Shown here: piece by piece, positions 34,905-47,129 of the stretch
Numbering within the stretch: the first letter of the stretch is position 1
Layout: each line of letters begins with the position of its first letter
Assembly: GCA_039720395.1 (NCBI GenBank)
Contig: CM077827.1
Location: 25,012,916 to 25,076,915, forward strand
DNA: 64,000 nucleotides
Source of the DNA: Liquidambar formosana
Lineage: Eukaryota; Streptophyta; Magnoliopsida; Saxifragales; Altingiaceae
Direction: 5' to 3'
The notes under the pieces: model-generated
Database searches by the model: none
What the model was told of the DNA's origin: nothing
The model's input: the letters and a program-made list of their open reading frames with translations, nothing else
Made by a program: the position numbers and the translations under genes

Positions 34905-35833
34905 AGCGCATGACATGATTTGGTCCCAAGGCATGCCCAAGGGTCAAGGCCCACCGACAATGTTGTGACAAATTCGTGATATATATTGAACCCCTTTGGC
35001 ATTGAATCTTGAATTGAGTAGGTTTCTTAGGACACCTTAAGATATAATTGTGTATGACACGTCCGAGAAAGATTGATCAGACGGACCCCAATAGTTTGAT
35101 TCTAAATTCCATCCCCAAAGAAAAAACTTCCGAAAAAAAAGATAGTTCTAAACTTCGTCATAAAAAAAATACTTCCAAAAGAGACAAAACCAATATTATA
35201 TTTCGAACTTCTAATCAAACCGATTTCGAGTTACACCCGAATAACTTAGTTTAATTATCTTACAACCCTACTATGTATAAAAATATAATAAAATGTTAAA
35301 TTTCTATTAAGACACTTAAAGATACTCTTAATCAATGAGTTCAATCTATTAGAAGGCTACCACCTTATAATTTATAAAGAAACAAACCTAAGAAATAGAA
35401 AATAACTCCAAAAAAAAAAAAATTAAAAAGACAAATTACCAAAAATGAAAAGTTTTGATCTATCCTTGAAACATAATACTTAAGACATGGTATCAAAGGC
35501 ATAAATCTAATGTTAGAATTGACTTCCATCAATTCTAACTTCTATAATGGGTTATAAGCAAAAAAGAAAGTTTCTTGAATGACAAAAACATGTTTTTTAA
35601 TGCCTACAAAATGGAATTTGGCTTAAAAACAGCACATTATGATAAGATCAATTTAGCTTGATACATGTTTTTAAACCACTAAATCTCACGCAATTTTAAC
35701 ATAAAAAATAAAAAATTTTCATTTGACACAATTCCCTACAATTCATTACAAAATGGAATGAATGTGACAGGAGTTTTAAGGATTTCATTGTTATCATTGA
35801 CAAACATACATTAACACACATGAATACAAATAA

Positions 35834-35869
<36 letters not shown>

Positions 35870-38800
35870 GTTATCTTAATTTTTGTCAAATTGGACTCCA
35901 TTCCTCCTTTTACATATTATATATTGCTTGTTTATCCTTCATAAATTTTTTGATTTGCATAAATCCAAGTTGAACCTCAATGCACCCTTCTGTTGGGCCC
36001 ACAAATCTTCGAAAGACATTAAGATAAGAGAAAGAGTTCAAGTATTTTTACTTGCTCATAAAAAAAAAAAAAAAAAAAAATCCTTGAAACTAGTCTTTCT
36101 CCAAAACTGAACTAATGAACTGTAATAGAGTTGAGATTTCTCTTTTAAATAAAAAAAAAAAAAAATTGAGCATAAGGGACTTACTAAGCCGCGCCCAAAA
36201 AACATAAAAAATAAAAAAATAAAAACCGTTGCATGGAATATTACGATGCAAGGCCCCGCCTCCGTAAGGAGTGGACCCACCTAAATGGTGACGTGACTTC
36301 TTTCCGATGATGATGCGACAATAAACACGTGTCAGATTAGACCCCTTCATTTCATGCATGTACCTATCTCACAACCAAAATTTTATTTTTCTTTTCATTT
36401 CATTGGTTGCCTTTTTCTTTCAAGGCGTAGAGAGAGTGAAGGTGGGAAAATCAAAATAGGATTTAAGAGGTGATGGCATATATTGGGTTTGTCCCATAGT
36501 CAAGATTCTCAAGCTTATTTTGTCTCATAGTGGCTTATCTCTTCTTTGCCAATGGCTTTCCGTCAGATCCTCCCAAAGATTTGATATTAGTGTGGCCATG
36601 GTGGCGCACTTACTTCAACCATGAGGTCCCCCTTGCCAATTCCCACTCATACACAAAGTGCAAATGGCAAAATTTCTCTATGTTCAAACGGGAATGGAGT
36701 GATTGACTTTGCTATAACTTCTTTGTGGGGTCATGTATTGCCAATCGCTTTGGACCCCTTTGTATACTTTTCTTTGCCATACTTGGTCAAGATGATGGAC
36801 TTGGGTTTTATGTATTTTGGATTGACTAAGTAGGCAATTAAATCAGTTTAGATAAGAAAAACAGAATATACGCATTTGGAAATTCAATCATCTCTCTATT
36901 TCTTTTCAAGCTAGGACTTTTTCCATTAGCTAAGTTCAATTATGATGATGCTGACTCAAATTTTAAATTTAAAAATAAATAAATAACGAACAACCCATTG
37001 TGATTTGTGAATACCCAAAATTATATTCTACCATTTTTCAAAAGAGCTTTGTCATATAAGCCCAGCTTAATAGACTGAAGTAGTTAGCAGAATGACATGT
37101 CAGGCTCTCATCTGTTGATACAAAAAAATACTGTCAATGAATACCTGTCTATCCACACTAAAAAGATCAAAGTGGCCACATCCTTGTTTGAAAACCTTAT
37201 TTAATAATACCAAACCGAAAATTTTGCTTAAAATTTAATAAAAAAAAATGAGAATCAAGGCTGCAATGATCTTTGAGTTTCAAAAATCAAATAACTTGAT
37301 CCACAGCAGCTATAAAAGAAAAAAAAGAAAGAAATGAGAGAAATGGTAGCACTAGATCTGGCCCTAACTACATGGAAAATCAAGGTTTTTTTTTTTTTTT
37401 TTCATTTTTTAATTTTTTTGGATTTCAATGTGAAATACATAACCAAACAAAAACTAAAAATCAAGATAAATAACTTGATATTTATGGAAAAGCAAGTTGA
37501 AATACTTGATTTTTTTTTCCTAGAATTTTTTAAAAATAGGGGCTTTGGCCACAAGTCTAAATTTTAGGACTTATGCGGGTATCAGTCCGTTGGAAATTCT
37601 TGTGCAACCCTAGGTCCACCAATCAATCCTTCGGACCAAAATACCCTCCTATGTACTATATTCACACCTTCAGTAAAAATATTGTTCTTTCTCTCTCTCT
37701 CCTTCTCTCTTTCTTTCTATCTGCAATTTTTTTTTTTTTTTTTTTTCACTCTGTCAAAACTTGTGATGCCAAAAACTATGGTGGCCGACGACGTAGCTGC
37801 TCACTCAGGAAACCTCCAATTTTTTATTGTGTGAAGTCGATCAGATCTACAAATCTGCTACTCAAGAGTGGAGACATCCAGATCCAAAGTCATCATTCAA
37901 ATTTTTTTCTTTTTTTTCTCGATAAAGCCAGTGGTGTGCAGAGAAGAAACTTCCATTTTTCATGACGAAGCAAGTGCTCAAATTTTCAGGTTTGATAGCG
38001 TGGTGGCTCGTCGTCATTATTAAGCGCTCCAAATCTGAATCAGATTTTTGAACACTTGAATCTTAAGGAACCTGATTTGAGCACATAATGACAATTTTAG
38101 AAAACATTAATGATAGTTGAGGGTTAAAATAAGATGGAAAACCAATGATCTTTCTATTCTAAAGGTGTTTGCTGATCAAGATCGTGAATCTTATACAACC
38201 AATATGCTATAAGTTACCCATCCCAACCTGTTGGCAATTTGAGGGGATGGCGATCTATTTACTGTGGAGCTAGAAGATGTAAAAACTTATTATGGTAGAT
38301 TATTAAATGTCCAAAAATTGCTCTACTTTTATAGCTTCTACAATTTCTAATAGAATTAATATCAAGTTACGTGTAATTCTAAAATAGTTACGTGTAACTG
38401 TTTTAAAAAACCTACATCAAACCATTTTAATAAATTAAATTTAGTTGCAAACTATTTTAATAAGGCTTTCTTCTCTATGCTCTCTCTCATTCTCTCTCCA
38501 TCTCTAGACTCTATGCTCTCGATATTTTTGCACATCTTCATCTTTTTCAATCCTTCTCCATCTTTGATCAGTTCATATTAATGGGATCATCAACATATTT
38601 TATTAGGGTTTTCGCGATTCAAATTTTGAGGTAATCCAAACCCTATGAAGAAATGAGGATTGAAGTATTTTCATAGTAAAAAACAACTAAATTTGAAGTT
38701 GAAACGCAATAGAAATAAGGGAAGTTCAAGAGAAGAGACCAAGTTGGGAAGCCCACTTTAGGTTTTTCATTTAGAAAAATCTCTTAAATACCCCAAAAAT

Positions 38801-40219
38801 ATTCCCTAAGAGTTAGGAAATAAATTGGTTAAAGAATAAAATTTGTTCTAAATTACGAAATTAATTTTCAGACTTAGACAAGAAAAATTGCAATTTGGTC
38901 CACGTGAAGAATTGTTTGAACTTTGAAGCATTAAAAACTAGACTCGAAGATCGTAAAATGATATATAAAACTCTTGGTCAATTTATAAAAACATGGTTTA
39001 TTAATTTGAGTATTTTTAAGGCCTTTGACAAATTCAACATCGAATTAACTTGCACTTAGTGAGGGAAAGTGGTTCCACCTATTTGTCAAACCCTCTCACC
39101 AAATCTCCTTCAAAAAACATTTCGTTCATCATTGAGAACATTTAATTTAAACCCATTAGAAGTTAATTTGTCCAACAATTTCGAAATTCAAAGCCAAATT
39201 TAAGATCATTTCTCAAAAAGCTAAAAAAGAAGGGTTATTTAGCCATACTAGACCCTTTTAAAATTAAATCAAGCCGGAGCCATGCAAAACTCAAATTGAG
39301 ATCATAAATAGATTCTTTAAGTCATCAAGAGCACAATAATTAAACTAACATGGTGTGATTTGGAGGTTGACGAAAAATTTGGTGAGTAAAAAGGTAAAAA
39401 TGTCACTCTTGCAAGATTGGTTGAGTGGTCAAGCTTTAGGTATGCTCCTAAAGGTAATCGTTTCAACTTCTCCTAGAGGTAACTGTTTCAAACGAAACTT
39501 CTAAATTGACTTTTTTACTTTATGAGCGTACTATAACAAGTTTCTGATCAAATTGAGTTTGACTAATTTGGCTCTTTAAAGAATATTAATGAGATCGATC
39601 ATCTATCAAGCTGGGTTGTACTCTACTCTAACTTGGCTCATTGAATTGTCAAACTCAAAAATAAGTTTGAGATTGAATGGTTCATCTTATAAGTGATATT
39701 GAATGAGTTATGAATCTACTCTCTAATCAAGCTCAATTAGCCTTTTTTTTTCCTTTTTTTTTTTTCATCCAATCCTACACATTCACACAAGTTATTTTCT
39801 CAAGGCGCACAACTTGGCATTATAGGTATGTAGCTTAGGCCCATGCTGTACGAACATGGCATCATTTCTCCTCCTTTATCACTGTATAAACTGTATTCTT
39901 GAATTCACAACACACACATGATATAGCAAACTGTCAGCTCTAGGAGTAGAAACTCAGTCAACAAGTCGAATATAATACATCCAAGGACAAATTTCATAAG
40001 CCTTTGAATGGGAATCTTTTACCCGTTTCCCCACAAAAATTACTACTATAACTATCGTGAGATGAAATAAAGTAACAAATTAAACAACATAAAGGAACAC
40101 AACCTCATGTGTCTCCAACTAGTGCTCCGTCTTTTTATGTCTACCCAATTTCTTTATTTGCCCTGGTCACTGACCAGTCATCAACGTAGCCAAAAATAAA
40201 CTTCATCCTCATCATCTTT

Positions 40220-40220
<1 letters not shown>
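34905..40220. other. Long intergenic stretch, nothing supported
   Basis: About 5.3 kb without a recognised gene. It contains an (AAT)n run at 35834-35868, poly-A/T runs at 36059-36080, 36150-36165, 37386-37402 and 37728-37746, and (CT)-rich tracts at 37690-37720. The longest frames (36090-36359 on -, 37573-37965 on +) are driven by Phe/Lys homopolymers and show no family signature. Confidence 0.5.

Positions 40221-40222
<2 letters not shown>

Positions 40223-40250
<28 letters not shown>
40223..40250. repeat. (TA)n microsatellite
   Basis: About 14 TA units. Confidence 0.93.
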
Positions 40251-40252
<2 letters not shown>

Positions 40253-40392
40253 CTTTATCGAATGCAAGACATTCCGTATTATCACGGTCATCTGTAAATC
40301 GATGATACGCATCTATATGTAAAATGTTACACGCTCGTGCGTGTAATCCACAAACAATCGTGATCATAGGATATCCCGCACAAGAACAATCT

Positions 40393-40405
<13 letters not shown>

Positions 40406-40438
<33 letters not shown>

Positions 40439-40448
40439 GAGAGGGAGA
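40406..40448. repeat. (GA)n microsatellite
   Basis: About 21 GA units with two GGGA interruptions, preceded by a short TA run. Confidence 0.93.
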
Positions 40449-40474
40449 GGCTGGTGATCAAGGAAGAACATTCC

Positions 40475-40602
40475 TATATAAGTTACATTAGCACTCGTAT
40501 TGGAAGTTGTATTATGTATATTGATGGGTTACGAAATATATTAGGCCAATACACATGACACAATCCTTAATGTATAGTGCTGATATAACGTATATCTGCA
40601 CA
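40475..40602. repeat. Foldback element, family 'TGATATAACTTATATCA', copy 3
   Basis: GTATATTGATGGGTTACGAA is the centre. The arms TAGCACTCGTATTGGAAGTT and, inverted, ATCCTTAATGTATAGTGCTG pair imperfectly. Same family as 11318, 14004 and 42011. Confidence 0.55.
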
Positions 40603-40609
40603 TTTTTAT

Positions 40610-41345
40610 TTAACAGGGACTATATATATGGTCAAACCATATATACATTGATCTGATCCTAGCCATTGAGTTGATGAGGCTAGGGAAATGAGCTCTTATT
40701 GGACTGTTGGGAACCCCTCATCAAAGCCTAGATCCTACACCTATGCACCCGCAGACCAGTAAACCCACCCACCATGTGGATCTAATTAATTAATTAGTGA
40801 TTTAGTAATTTATAATTATGAAAAGAGAAAAGAGTACAGAATATTTAGAATAGAAGTATCAGAACTTCACAACCACCTGTATAAAGAAAGTTTTATAATT
40901 TTTTTTCTTTTTATAATTTTTTTTTAATGAGAATACTAATTGTAATTTAATGAAAAGGTGAGCGACAGTAACTGGCATGTCAGCCAAACCAGTCATACCA
41001 CACACTCATATGAAAAATTTCCACAAGGAGCACAAAAGGAATAAAATTCAGGAGCAGAATTATTTATCAATGGAAGAATTGTTAGTACCACCGCCATATT
41101 CAAGGAGAAATGGTCTGTTCCGTTCCAGAAAGACGACACCTTGGAACAAAAACATCCAATGCATGTGGGAAAAAGAACGAAATATGCAAGCATTATTATT
41201 CTATGCCTACCCTAAGGACAACTCGATCATTGGACACTATAGAACTATGTAAGTACAAAATGAATGGAGATACTTTACATAATTACCCAAAAAAGTAAGG
41301 AAGAAGAAAAACATACCCAATTTAGAGGCCCAAGCAAGTGGTGTT
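40610..41345. other. Intergenic DNA, nothing supported
   Basis: Frames at 40977-41252 (91 codons, +), 41110-41298 (+) and 40993-41193 (-) overlap one another and none shows a known domain. The 91-codon frame is the best of them but has no supporting splice or promoter signal. Confidence 0.4.
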
Positions 41346-41352
41346 TCGAAGG

Positions 41353-41495
41353 CATGGAAAAATTGGTGTGATAGTTTAGTGACAATTTTTTTCATTTATT
41401 GGGTAAGTGACATCGGATTCAAGTTTATTGAGAAATATTAATACCCATTTATGGATATTAGGAAGTTAGGGATAAATGTAAATTCTATCAGTAAT
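41353..41495 (+). mobile_element. SINE, family A, copy 3 (diverged)
   Basis: TGTGATAGTTTAGTGACAAT (A-box region), GTAAGTGACATCGGATTCAAG (B-box region) and TACCCATTTATGGATATTAG follow the same order as the copies at 14969 and 25143. The tail is T/A-rich, and no target duplication is recognisable, so it is older. Confidence 0.65.
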
Positions 41496-41499
41496 ATTA

Positions 41500-42005
41500 A
41501 TATATTTTTATTTATTATTATTATTATTTTTTTTGGTGAATGGGCTTTTAGCCTATTAACATTTTTCCTTGGGGTGGGGGGTTGGAGGGATTTTTGGGTT
41601 GGACTCCTCGGAGTAGGGACTAAGGAGAAGTTTTTTTTATTTATTTATTTATTTAAATTTATTATTATTATTTTTTTTTGCAATGATATATATCCCAATT
41701 TTTTTTTTCTCAAATTCTAAATCTCAAATGAGGTAATATCCGGGTATTAGATGTATTTTTGGTTCATTATTCAATTTTCAAATTAAAAATTGAAAGTTGT
41801 GGATTCTTATACAGTCATTTCATTTGAGAGGTTGAATTAAAAAAAAAAAAAACAAAAGGGAGGACTAGGAGGGTGGATCTTAGGGTTGTATGTTGAAACC
41901 TATACCTTGTTATTTGACCCATACAAAAAAATAAAATATAAAAATATAAAATAGAAAGAGACCTGTAAATATATTTAGACCCTTGATTCTAGTCCTAATC
42001 AGGTG
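41500..42005. other. Intergenic DNA, nothing supported
   Basis: A G-rich patch at about 41570-41630 (GGGGTGGGGGG) and simple ATTT and ATT repeats. The 89-codon frame at 41451-41720 is Phe/Ile low complexity. Confidence 0.5.
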
Positions 42006-42010
42006 AGTAC

Positions 42011-42136
42011 TTGTTGATACAAGTTATATCAATATTATGCATTAGGGGATAATTGATTCAATGTACCCTATAACCCATTAATATACAAGATATAACCCCC
42101 AATGCGAGTGTTAATATAAGTTATATCAGCACGTGT
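42011..42136. repeat. Foldback element, family 'TGATATAACTTATATCA', copy 4
   Basis: The left arm GTTGATACAAGTTATATCAA and the right arm TAATATAAGTTATATCAGCA are inverse of each other. The middle carries GGGGATAATTGATTCAATGT and CCTATAACCCATTAATATAC. This is the clearest hairpin of the family. Confidence 0.65.
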
Positions 42137-42139
42137 TCA

Positions 42140-42595
42140 ATCACTTGATCATCATCCTCCTTAATTCATCATTAAATGCAACTAGAAATCGCTTACTAGT
42201 TTGTATATTGTTTTATAGGTCCATCATCTAAAATTTAGTATTACCAACATTAAGAACGCGTGGTGGTATGCATATGATTTGTTAGATTTCTCTTACTTTG
42301 ATTGAATATACCATCTAATTTTCTAATCGAGTGAGTAATATTATATGGAGTAATTTAAGAGAGATGTTAAGACTTAAAGAACTTTTTTCGCCTAACAAAA
42401 ATCGGTTATATTTATGACAAATCTAGCTTGAGGCTGCTTTCAATTTTTTATTTTCAAAATTTCTTTGAATAACATTATAGATAATTGTACTTGCACTTTT
42501 CAACAGTCCAAAGTCCAAAAGGCCAACCACCCTATTTTGTTGTTGAAGCCTGATATTTCTTTTTCATGGTGATTAAGACAGGAAGACTTGTTTGA
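42140..42595. other. Intergenic DNA, nothing supported
   Basis: No gene or repeat recognised. Confidence 0.5.
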
Positions 42596-42599
42596 TACA

Positions 42600-44620
42600 A
42601 GCTTCAAGAATATACATCTAGATTCCTAGCTAGATGAAGGAACAGGAGGAAAAATATATATATGTATATTAAAAAACTATACCTAAATTTTGAATATGAC
42701 TGTTTCATGACGAAGAGTGATACTGATTTACCAACTGTAAAGCCTTTATAAGGGAGACCCAAAAAATGATAAGAGAGACAATTAATCAGTGAGTTGACTG
42801 AGACAGTTCGATGAGAATGCATCTGGATCACTTGTACCTGCTAGGCTGCTATCTCAAACCAGATTGAAACCACGCATAGCTGAGCTGATCCTACCCCCTA
42901 ACACAGGTGACTAGCAGCCAGAAAACAAAGATCATAAGCTCCAAGGTTTAAACTTTGGATATGATTATTGATATATCTGCCTGTTGTTCTATTTATCGGC
43001 TAAGGCATTGATGAGGTGTTTGATTGATGACACTCTTGTAATTAATTGAAAAACTAAGGTTTCCATGTTTTGAAAAAGAGCATGCCACAACATCCCACAA
43101 GTGAACCCGGTGGATTCACCCGCGTCTATAGATTGAGGCCATAATGATGAGGTATAATTATGCTTGTTATAAGCTCTCTCTTCAATAGTTATTATATTTA
43201 AGGTATATGGATCATACACTAAGTTTTGATAGTAATATGTACCAGACACTCTAAGTTAAACTCAATAGCTTGAGTGTTACTTGTCTTGTCGCTTCTTTCC
43301 AAAATGAAAAAAAGATAAGTTTATAATGCTTGACATAATAGTTGACATGATTTGTTAGATTTTTGTAATTCATGGTGGTAGAAATGGCTTGTAAATTTTT
43401 TTATAGATGAATTATTCTAACCATGGCACGCCAAAAAGAAATAAATAAATAAACAGAAAAAAAAAGGGTAATAGGCTTTGAAAACTAGATGTTCAAAACA
43501 AATTAATTATTTTGGACAAATTATAAGGATTTTAATTTTATTTCGATTTTTTTCTTGAATAACAATACAGATATCTGAAGTCGAAAAGAAAAGGGCTAAT
43601 GTTGTTACTACCAACGTGCCTTTTTTTGTTTTTGTTTTTTGTTTGAAGAGAGTTCAAATAGATCATTTGATTACATAACAAAAGTAACCCTTTCCTTTTG
43701 CTTAAACCCAACCTCCACACTCAAAGAATTAGACCTAAACTTTTTTTTTTTTTTTTTTTAATTTCAGAAAGGAGAATATCACTAGACCACAAGGGCTCGT
43801 TGTACATTTGAGAGTTGAGACACAAGCAAACCACCCCACATAGTATTTTCTAAAATACTAGCTCCAAGCTTAGAGAGAAAGATGTGTTCAATATTGCCTT
43901 CAAGAATACAAATATATAGGAGGAATTACAGATTGGTCAGGTCATAGGTTAATAATTACAATAAGTAATCATCTATTAACAGATTTATAGTAATTTATAT
44001 TAAACAGTAATTATTTTCCCATAACCCGGTCAATCTAAAATTCCCTCCCATGCATATACTGGATGAAGGACAAGATTTTTTTGCCAAAAAAAAAAAAAGA
44101 AAAAAAAAAAGAAAGTCATAAAGTTATCCCTGGATTTTCTGAATATCACTGTTACACGATAATGAGTGATGACATTGCTTAATCCAACTGCAAGCATGCA
44201 TCTCGTCCTACTTAATTTCATGTGGGGTACAAAATGGTCCCATCCATTAGTCACAGATAAAGTCTCCTCGTACAGAAACACCCAAGTTTTACTCACCACA
44301 AAGCACATTTATCTATTCTTGATAAGAGAAGCAATTCATCACCCACATAAAACATAATAAAAGGAGATAAGAGATACAATTAATCAGCAAGTTGAGTGGG
44401 ACTATTTGGGTGCAAATGCATCCCCATGGCTAGTGCGGTTGTGCTTATCCCATACCCTAACACAGGTGGCTTGCAGCTGACCAGGATAATATACGAGGGT
44501 TTATTTTTAGATTAAGGTTGATATTAATAATGATGATGTTTGCTTATCCTTGTTATGAGTTTTGTCTTTAAGTAATGTTGTATTCAAAGTATGTGTACAA
44601 AACTAAGTGGCCCATTTGAA
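42600..44620. repeat. Diverged direct duplication, about 42600-43270 and 44040-44620
   Basis: The two stretches share phrases in the same order: TGGATGAAGGA/AGATGAAGGAACA; GAATATGACTGTT/GAATATCACTGTT; CGAAGAGTGAT/AATGAGTGAT; GAGACAATTAATCAG/GATACAATTAATCAG; CCCTAACACAGGTG in both; and further on ACTAAGTTTTGA/ACTAAGTGGCCC. They look like one ancestral segment duplicated about 1.45 kb apart. Between them (43275-44035) nothing is recognisable. Frames within are short and not conserved between the copies. Confidence 0.6.
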
Positions 44621-44629
44621 TAAACTTCT

Positions 44630-46050
44630 ATTTTATATTTCTTTATTTTTAAAAGTAAAAAATAAAAATAAAAAAATTTTGGGTGTGAAAAATATTAATA
44701 TTTATTTCTAAGAGTTGAGATAATAAAAAATTTCTGCTCCCTTCAATTTCTAAAAGTAATTATCAAAAGTTTACGCCATAAAAAGTTATCAAAAATTTTC
44801 ATTTTGTTATTTTTAAATATAAAAAATAGAAAATAAAAGATCACTCGAACGGACAGGCTCTAGATATTGAGACTATGCATTTTTTCCATTTATTATTATT
44901 TTTTTCCCAAGATCGATTTACCATTTTTTTTCTTTAATTTAAAAATATCATTCGCAAGAATAAGTTCAACTCATATATGTTATTGCCAAGATTTTGCTCA
45001 ACTACTGCTTATCCCAAAAAGGATAGTATTGCTCAACAACTGTCTCATAACAAGGATGTACACCCATTAGATTGATTTATGAGTAATTTTTCTTGTCCAC
45101 ACCAAAAAAAAAAAAAAAAAAAAAAAAGTCCAAAGTCTAAAGTTTTGGTTGCGGATACCCATGTGGTCCCAAAAAATACCTCCTAGTTTAAACTTATTGG
45201 AGGTATCATATGTCAGTTGCTTTTACAAAATCATATTAAGATATTAGGAAACATTGCATGTTGTCATATTTAACTTCAAAGGTTAAGGCTGCATTTGATT
45301 TGTGGTTTAGAAATTGTTTTTATTTTCAAAATATTAAATAGATGAAAAGTTTTATAGTATATTGTTTCGAGTTGTTTTCAATGGTTAAAAAGGGATTTGA
45401 ATTCAATGCTAATCTCAAAAAGCCTAGAACCATTCAGGGATAATCAGAATTGTTGAGTTTGGATTTTGATGACTCAGATTAAAAGATAAAAAATGTACTA
45501 ACACCTCTAAGTTTTTTCTTTTTCTTTTTCTTTTCCTTTTTTTTGTTGTGTTAAAAAAGAAAAGTTTAAGAATATCCCAAACTTTATCCACACAGGTAAT
45601 AATCTTTACGAGAACTTAAAATGATGACCCTCTATTTCAAGAAGAAATCGAAAAGATGACTCTTAAGTTTAACGTGAAAGAAGCTTAGCTTTTTTGCTAC
45701 TAAGTACTAACTAAACCTTGTCATTTGCGTTGAATACCTGTTTGTTGAATACCTGTTTTTTATTGACACCTTTAACAATTTTTTTACCCCAAAATTATTA
45801 GTTGTGGTTGGATGATGCTCCTGATTTCTTAATAGTGTTAACAGTTGTAACTTCCAATCTGCATTCTCATTTTTAATGGCTTTTTATAGTTTTTAAATTT
45901 AAAAAAAAAAAAATTGGAAAAGAAAAGGGAAAAGGTGAGGGAGATGAGTCAAATCCTCTCATTATAGCTTTCTCCCACCTCTAAATCCTTTCAGTCCCGA
46001 ATAACACCCTCCCCAAATAGTGAAATTCACCGCACATTTTCATCATAATA
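44630..46050. other. Intergenic DNA upstream of LHW, nothing supported
   Basis: A/T-rich with A runs at 45104-45127 and 45900-45913. No gene or mobile element recognised. Confidence 0.5.
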
Positions 46051-46054
46051 GGTA

Positions 46055-46195
46055 CGGAAATATTACATTTTGGTGACTACTTTCTAAACTAATACCCAAT
46101 CTAATAAATTAGTTAGTCAATTTGTATCAAGTTAATAGTCAAAATCCTTATTATAATATTAGTTTGAGAAATAAACTCCAAAATGTAAGTTTGCC
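46055..46195. repeat. Foldback MITE, family 'TTACATTTTGGTGA', copy 2
   Basis: GGAAATATTACATTTTGGTG at the left and, inverted, CTCCAAAATGTAAGTTTGCC at the right, with ACTAATACCCAATCTAATAA inside. Family member of 7998-8115. Confidence 0.6.
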
Positions 46196-46239
46196 CGAAG
46201 TTACACCAAACCCCAGAGCAGTCGTCCTTAGTCCTTACA

Positions 46240-46403
46240 GGGAAAATCACCTTTGGTGAGTGCTTCGTATTTAAATAGCAAATAAAGGATTTTGACTGAT
46301 AACATTGCTATAGATTGACTGTCTACTCACTGCAAATTGACTTGATATTTCCTCTTTTTGGTATTAGTTTAAGACGTACTCACCAAAGAGTAAGTTTTCC
46401 CCC
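46240..46403. repeat. Foldback MITE, family 'TTACATTTTGGTGA', copy 3
   Basis: GGGAAAATCACCTTTGGTGA at the left and CTCACCAAAGAGTAAGTTTT at the right are inverse. The interior carries GGTATTAGTTTAAGACGTAC. It lies less than 500 bp upstream of the probable LHW transcription start. Confidence 0.62.
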
Positions 46404-46439
46404 GTAAGTTACATCCGTAATTTCAACAAAAAGGAAGGG

Positions 46440-46830
46440 CAATGATATCTAACGTCATCACGACAGCAACCCGCACTAGCTCATCACATCTCTGACTCTC
46501 TCCCCATAAAGCAAAACGAAGAGAGGAGAAACCCATCAGCACAAACTCGAAACCGACAAAAGCAGCAGGAGTGGCATTCCAGTAATTTACCCCTACATCC
46601 TCGCCTGTTTCTGAAACGCCACCTCGCCTTCAAGCCCTGTGATTAATGTGGCGCATTTTAGCACACTCACCGCAATCTGAGAGAATATCACCGCAGAAGC
46701 AGTGAAGACGACCTCACCAACCAACCCCTCTTCCCCCCCACTCCCCTTTCACTCACACTATCACAGTCTCAGAATCTCTGCCTCACTCATATATATACAG
46801 TCCTATATATATATATATATATATATATCT
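46440..46830 (+). promoter_or_regulatory. Probable LHW core promoter region
   Basis: C-rich, pyrimidine-rich DNA (46590-46770) leads to TATA-like ACTCATATATATACAG at about 46785-46800 and a (TA)n run at 46804-46829. A CT-rich stretch follows at 46940-46985, common near plant transcription starts. The exact start cannot be seen from sequence alone. Confidence 0.4.
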
Positions 46831-46880
46831 AGATTTATTTAAATATTTTGTTTTTTTTGAACTTCCATTTTTGAGCTGAA

Positions 46881-46931
46881 ATGGAGAAAGTCATGGCCAA
46901 CTACGAGCTTGGAGCTTGTGGTATAGTTTAG
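46881..46931 (+). CDS. uORF1 in the LHW leader, 16 codons
   Basis: Reads MEKVMANYELGACGIV then TAG. The context GAA before ATG and G after it (G at -3 and +4) is favourable for initiation. A second in-frame ATG lies at codon 5. It would be met first by scanning ribosomes if transcription starts upstream of 46881. Confidence 0.5.
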   Translation: MEKVMANYELGACGIV

Positions 46932-46999
46932 GTTTCTTTCTTTCCCTCTACTTTCTCGCTCTATTTTTTTCTCTCTCTCTTCGGTGGTATTGCCGGAGA

Positions 47000-47104
47000 A
47001 TGGGTTGCCGGAAGATGATCGCCGGGAATTTAGATCCACAGAGGAAGATGAGTGGGGGATTGAGGACGAAACAGGCGGGGAGAGGTTCGTGCCGTGGAAG
47101 TTAG
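47000..47104 (+). CDS. uORF2 in the LHW leader, 34 codons, candidate conserved-peptide uORF
   Basis: It starts MGCRKMIAGNLDPQRK, is basic, and ends with a Gly/Arg/Ser-rich tail (AGRGSCRGS) before TAG. The start context is favourable (G at -3 and +4). The stop is 128 nt before the LHW ATG. To my knowledge the Arabidopsis LHW-type bHLH genes carry annotated conserved-peptide uORFs, and this is the best candidate for the homologous peptide here; I have not aligned it. Such peptides usually lower translation of the main frame, sometimes in response to a metabolite. Confidence 0.65.
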   Translation: MGCRKMIAGNLDPQRKMSGGLRTKQAGRGSCRGS

Positions 47105-47129
47105 GCCGGAGGTCTCCACTCGCCGGAAG

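Noticed and set aside
34781..35002. Arg-Glu-repeat frame on the - strand
   Set aside because: A direct read of the (CT)n microsatellite.
36056..36359. Overlapping - strand frames of 74 and 89 codons
   Set aside because: Dominated by Phe runs from poly-A tracts on the opposite strand.
37573..37965. 130-codon frame on the + strand
   Set aside because: Built around CT- and T-rich runs, with no family resemblance or conserved neighbours.
39404..39480. tRNA-like phrase TTGGTTGAGTGGTCAAGCTT
   Set aside because: It resembles an A box, but no convincing B box, cloverleaf or flanking duplication follows, so neither a tRNA gene nor a SINE is called.
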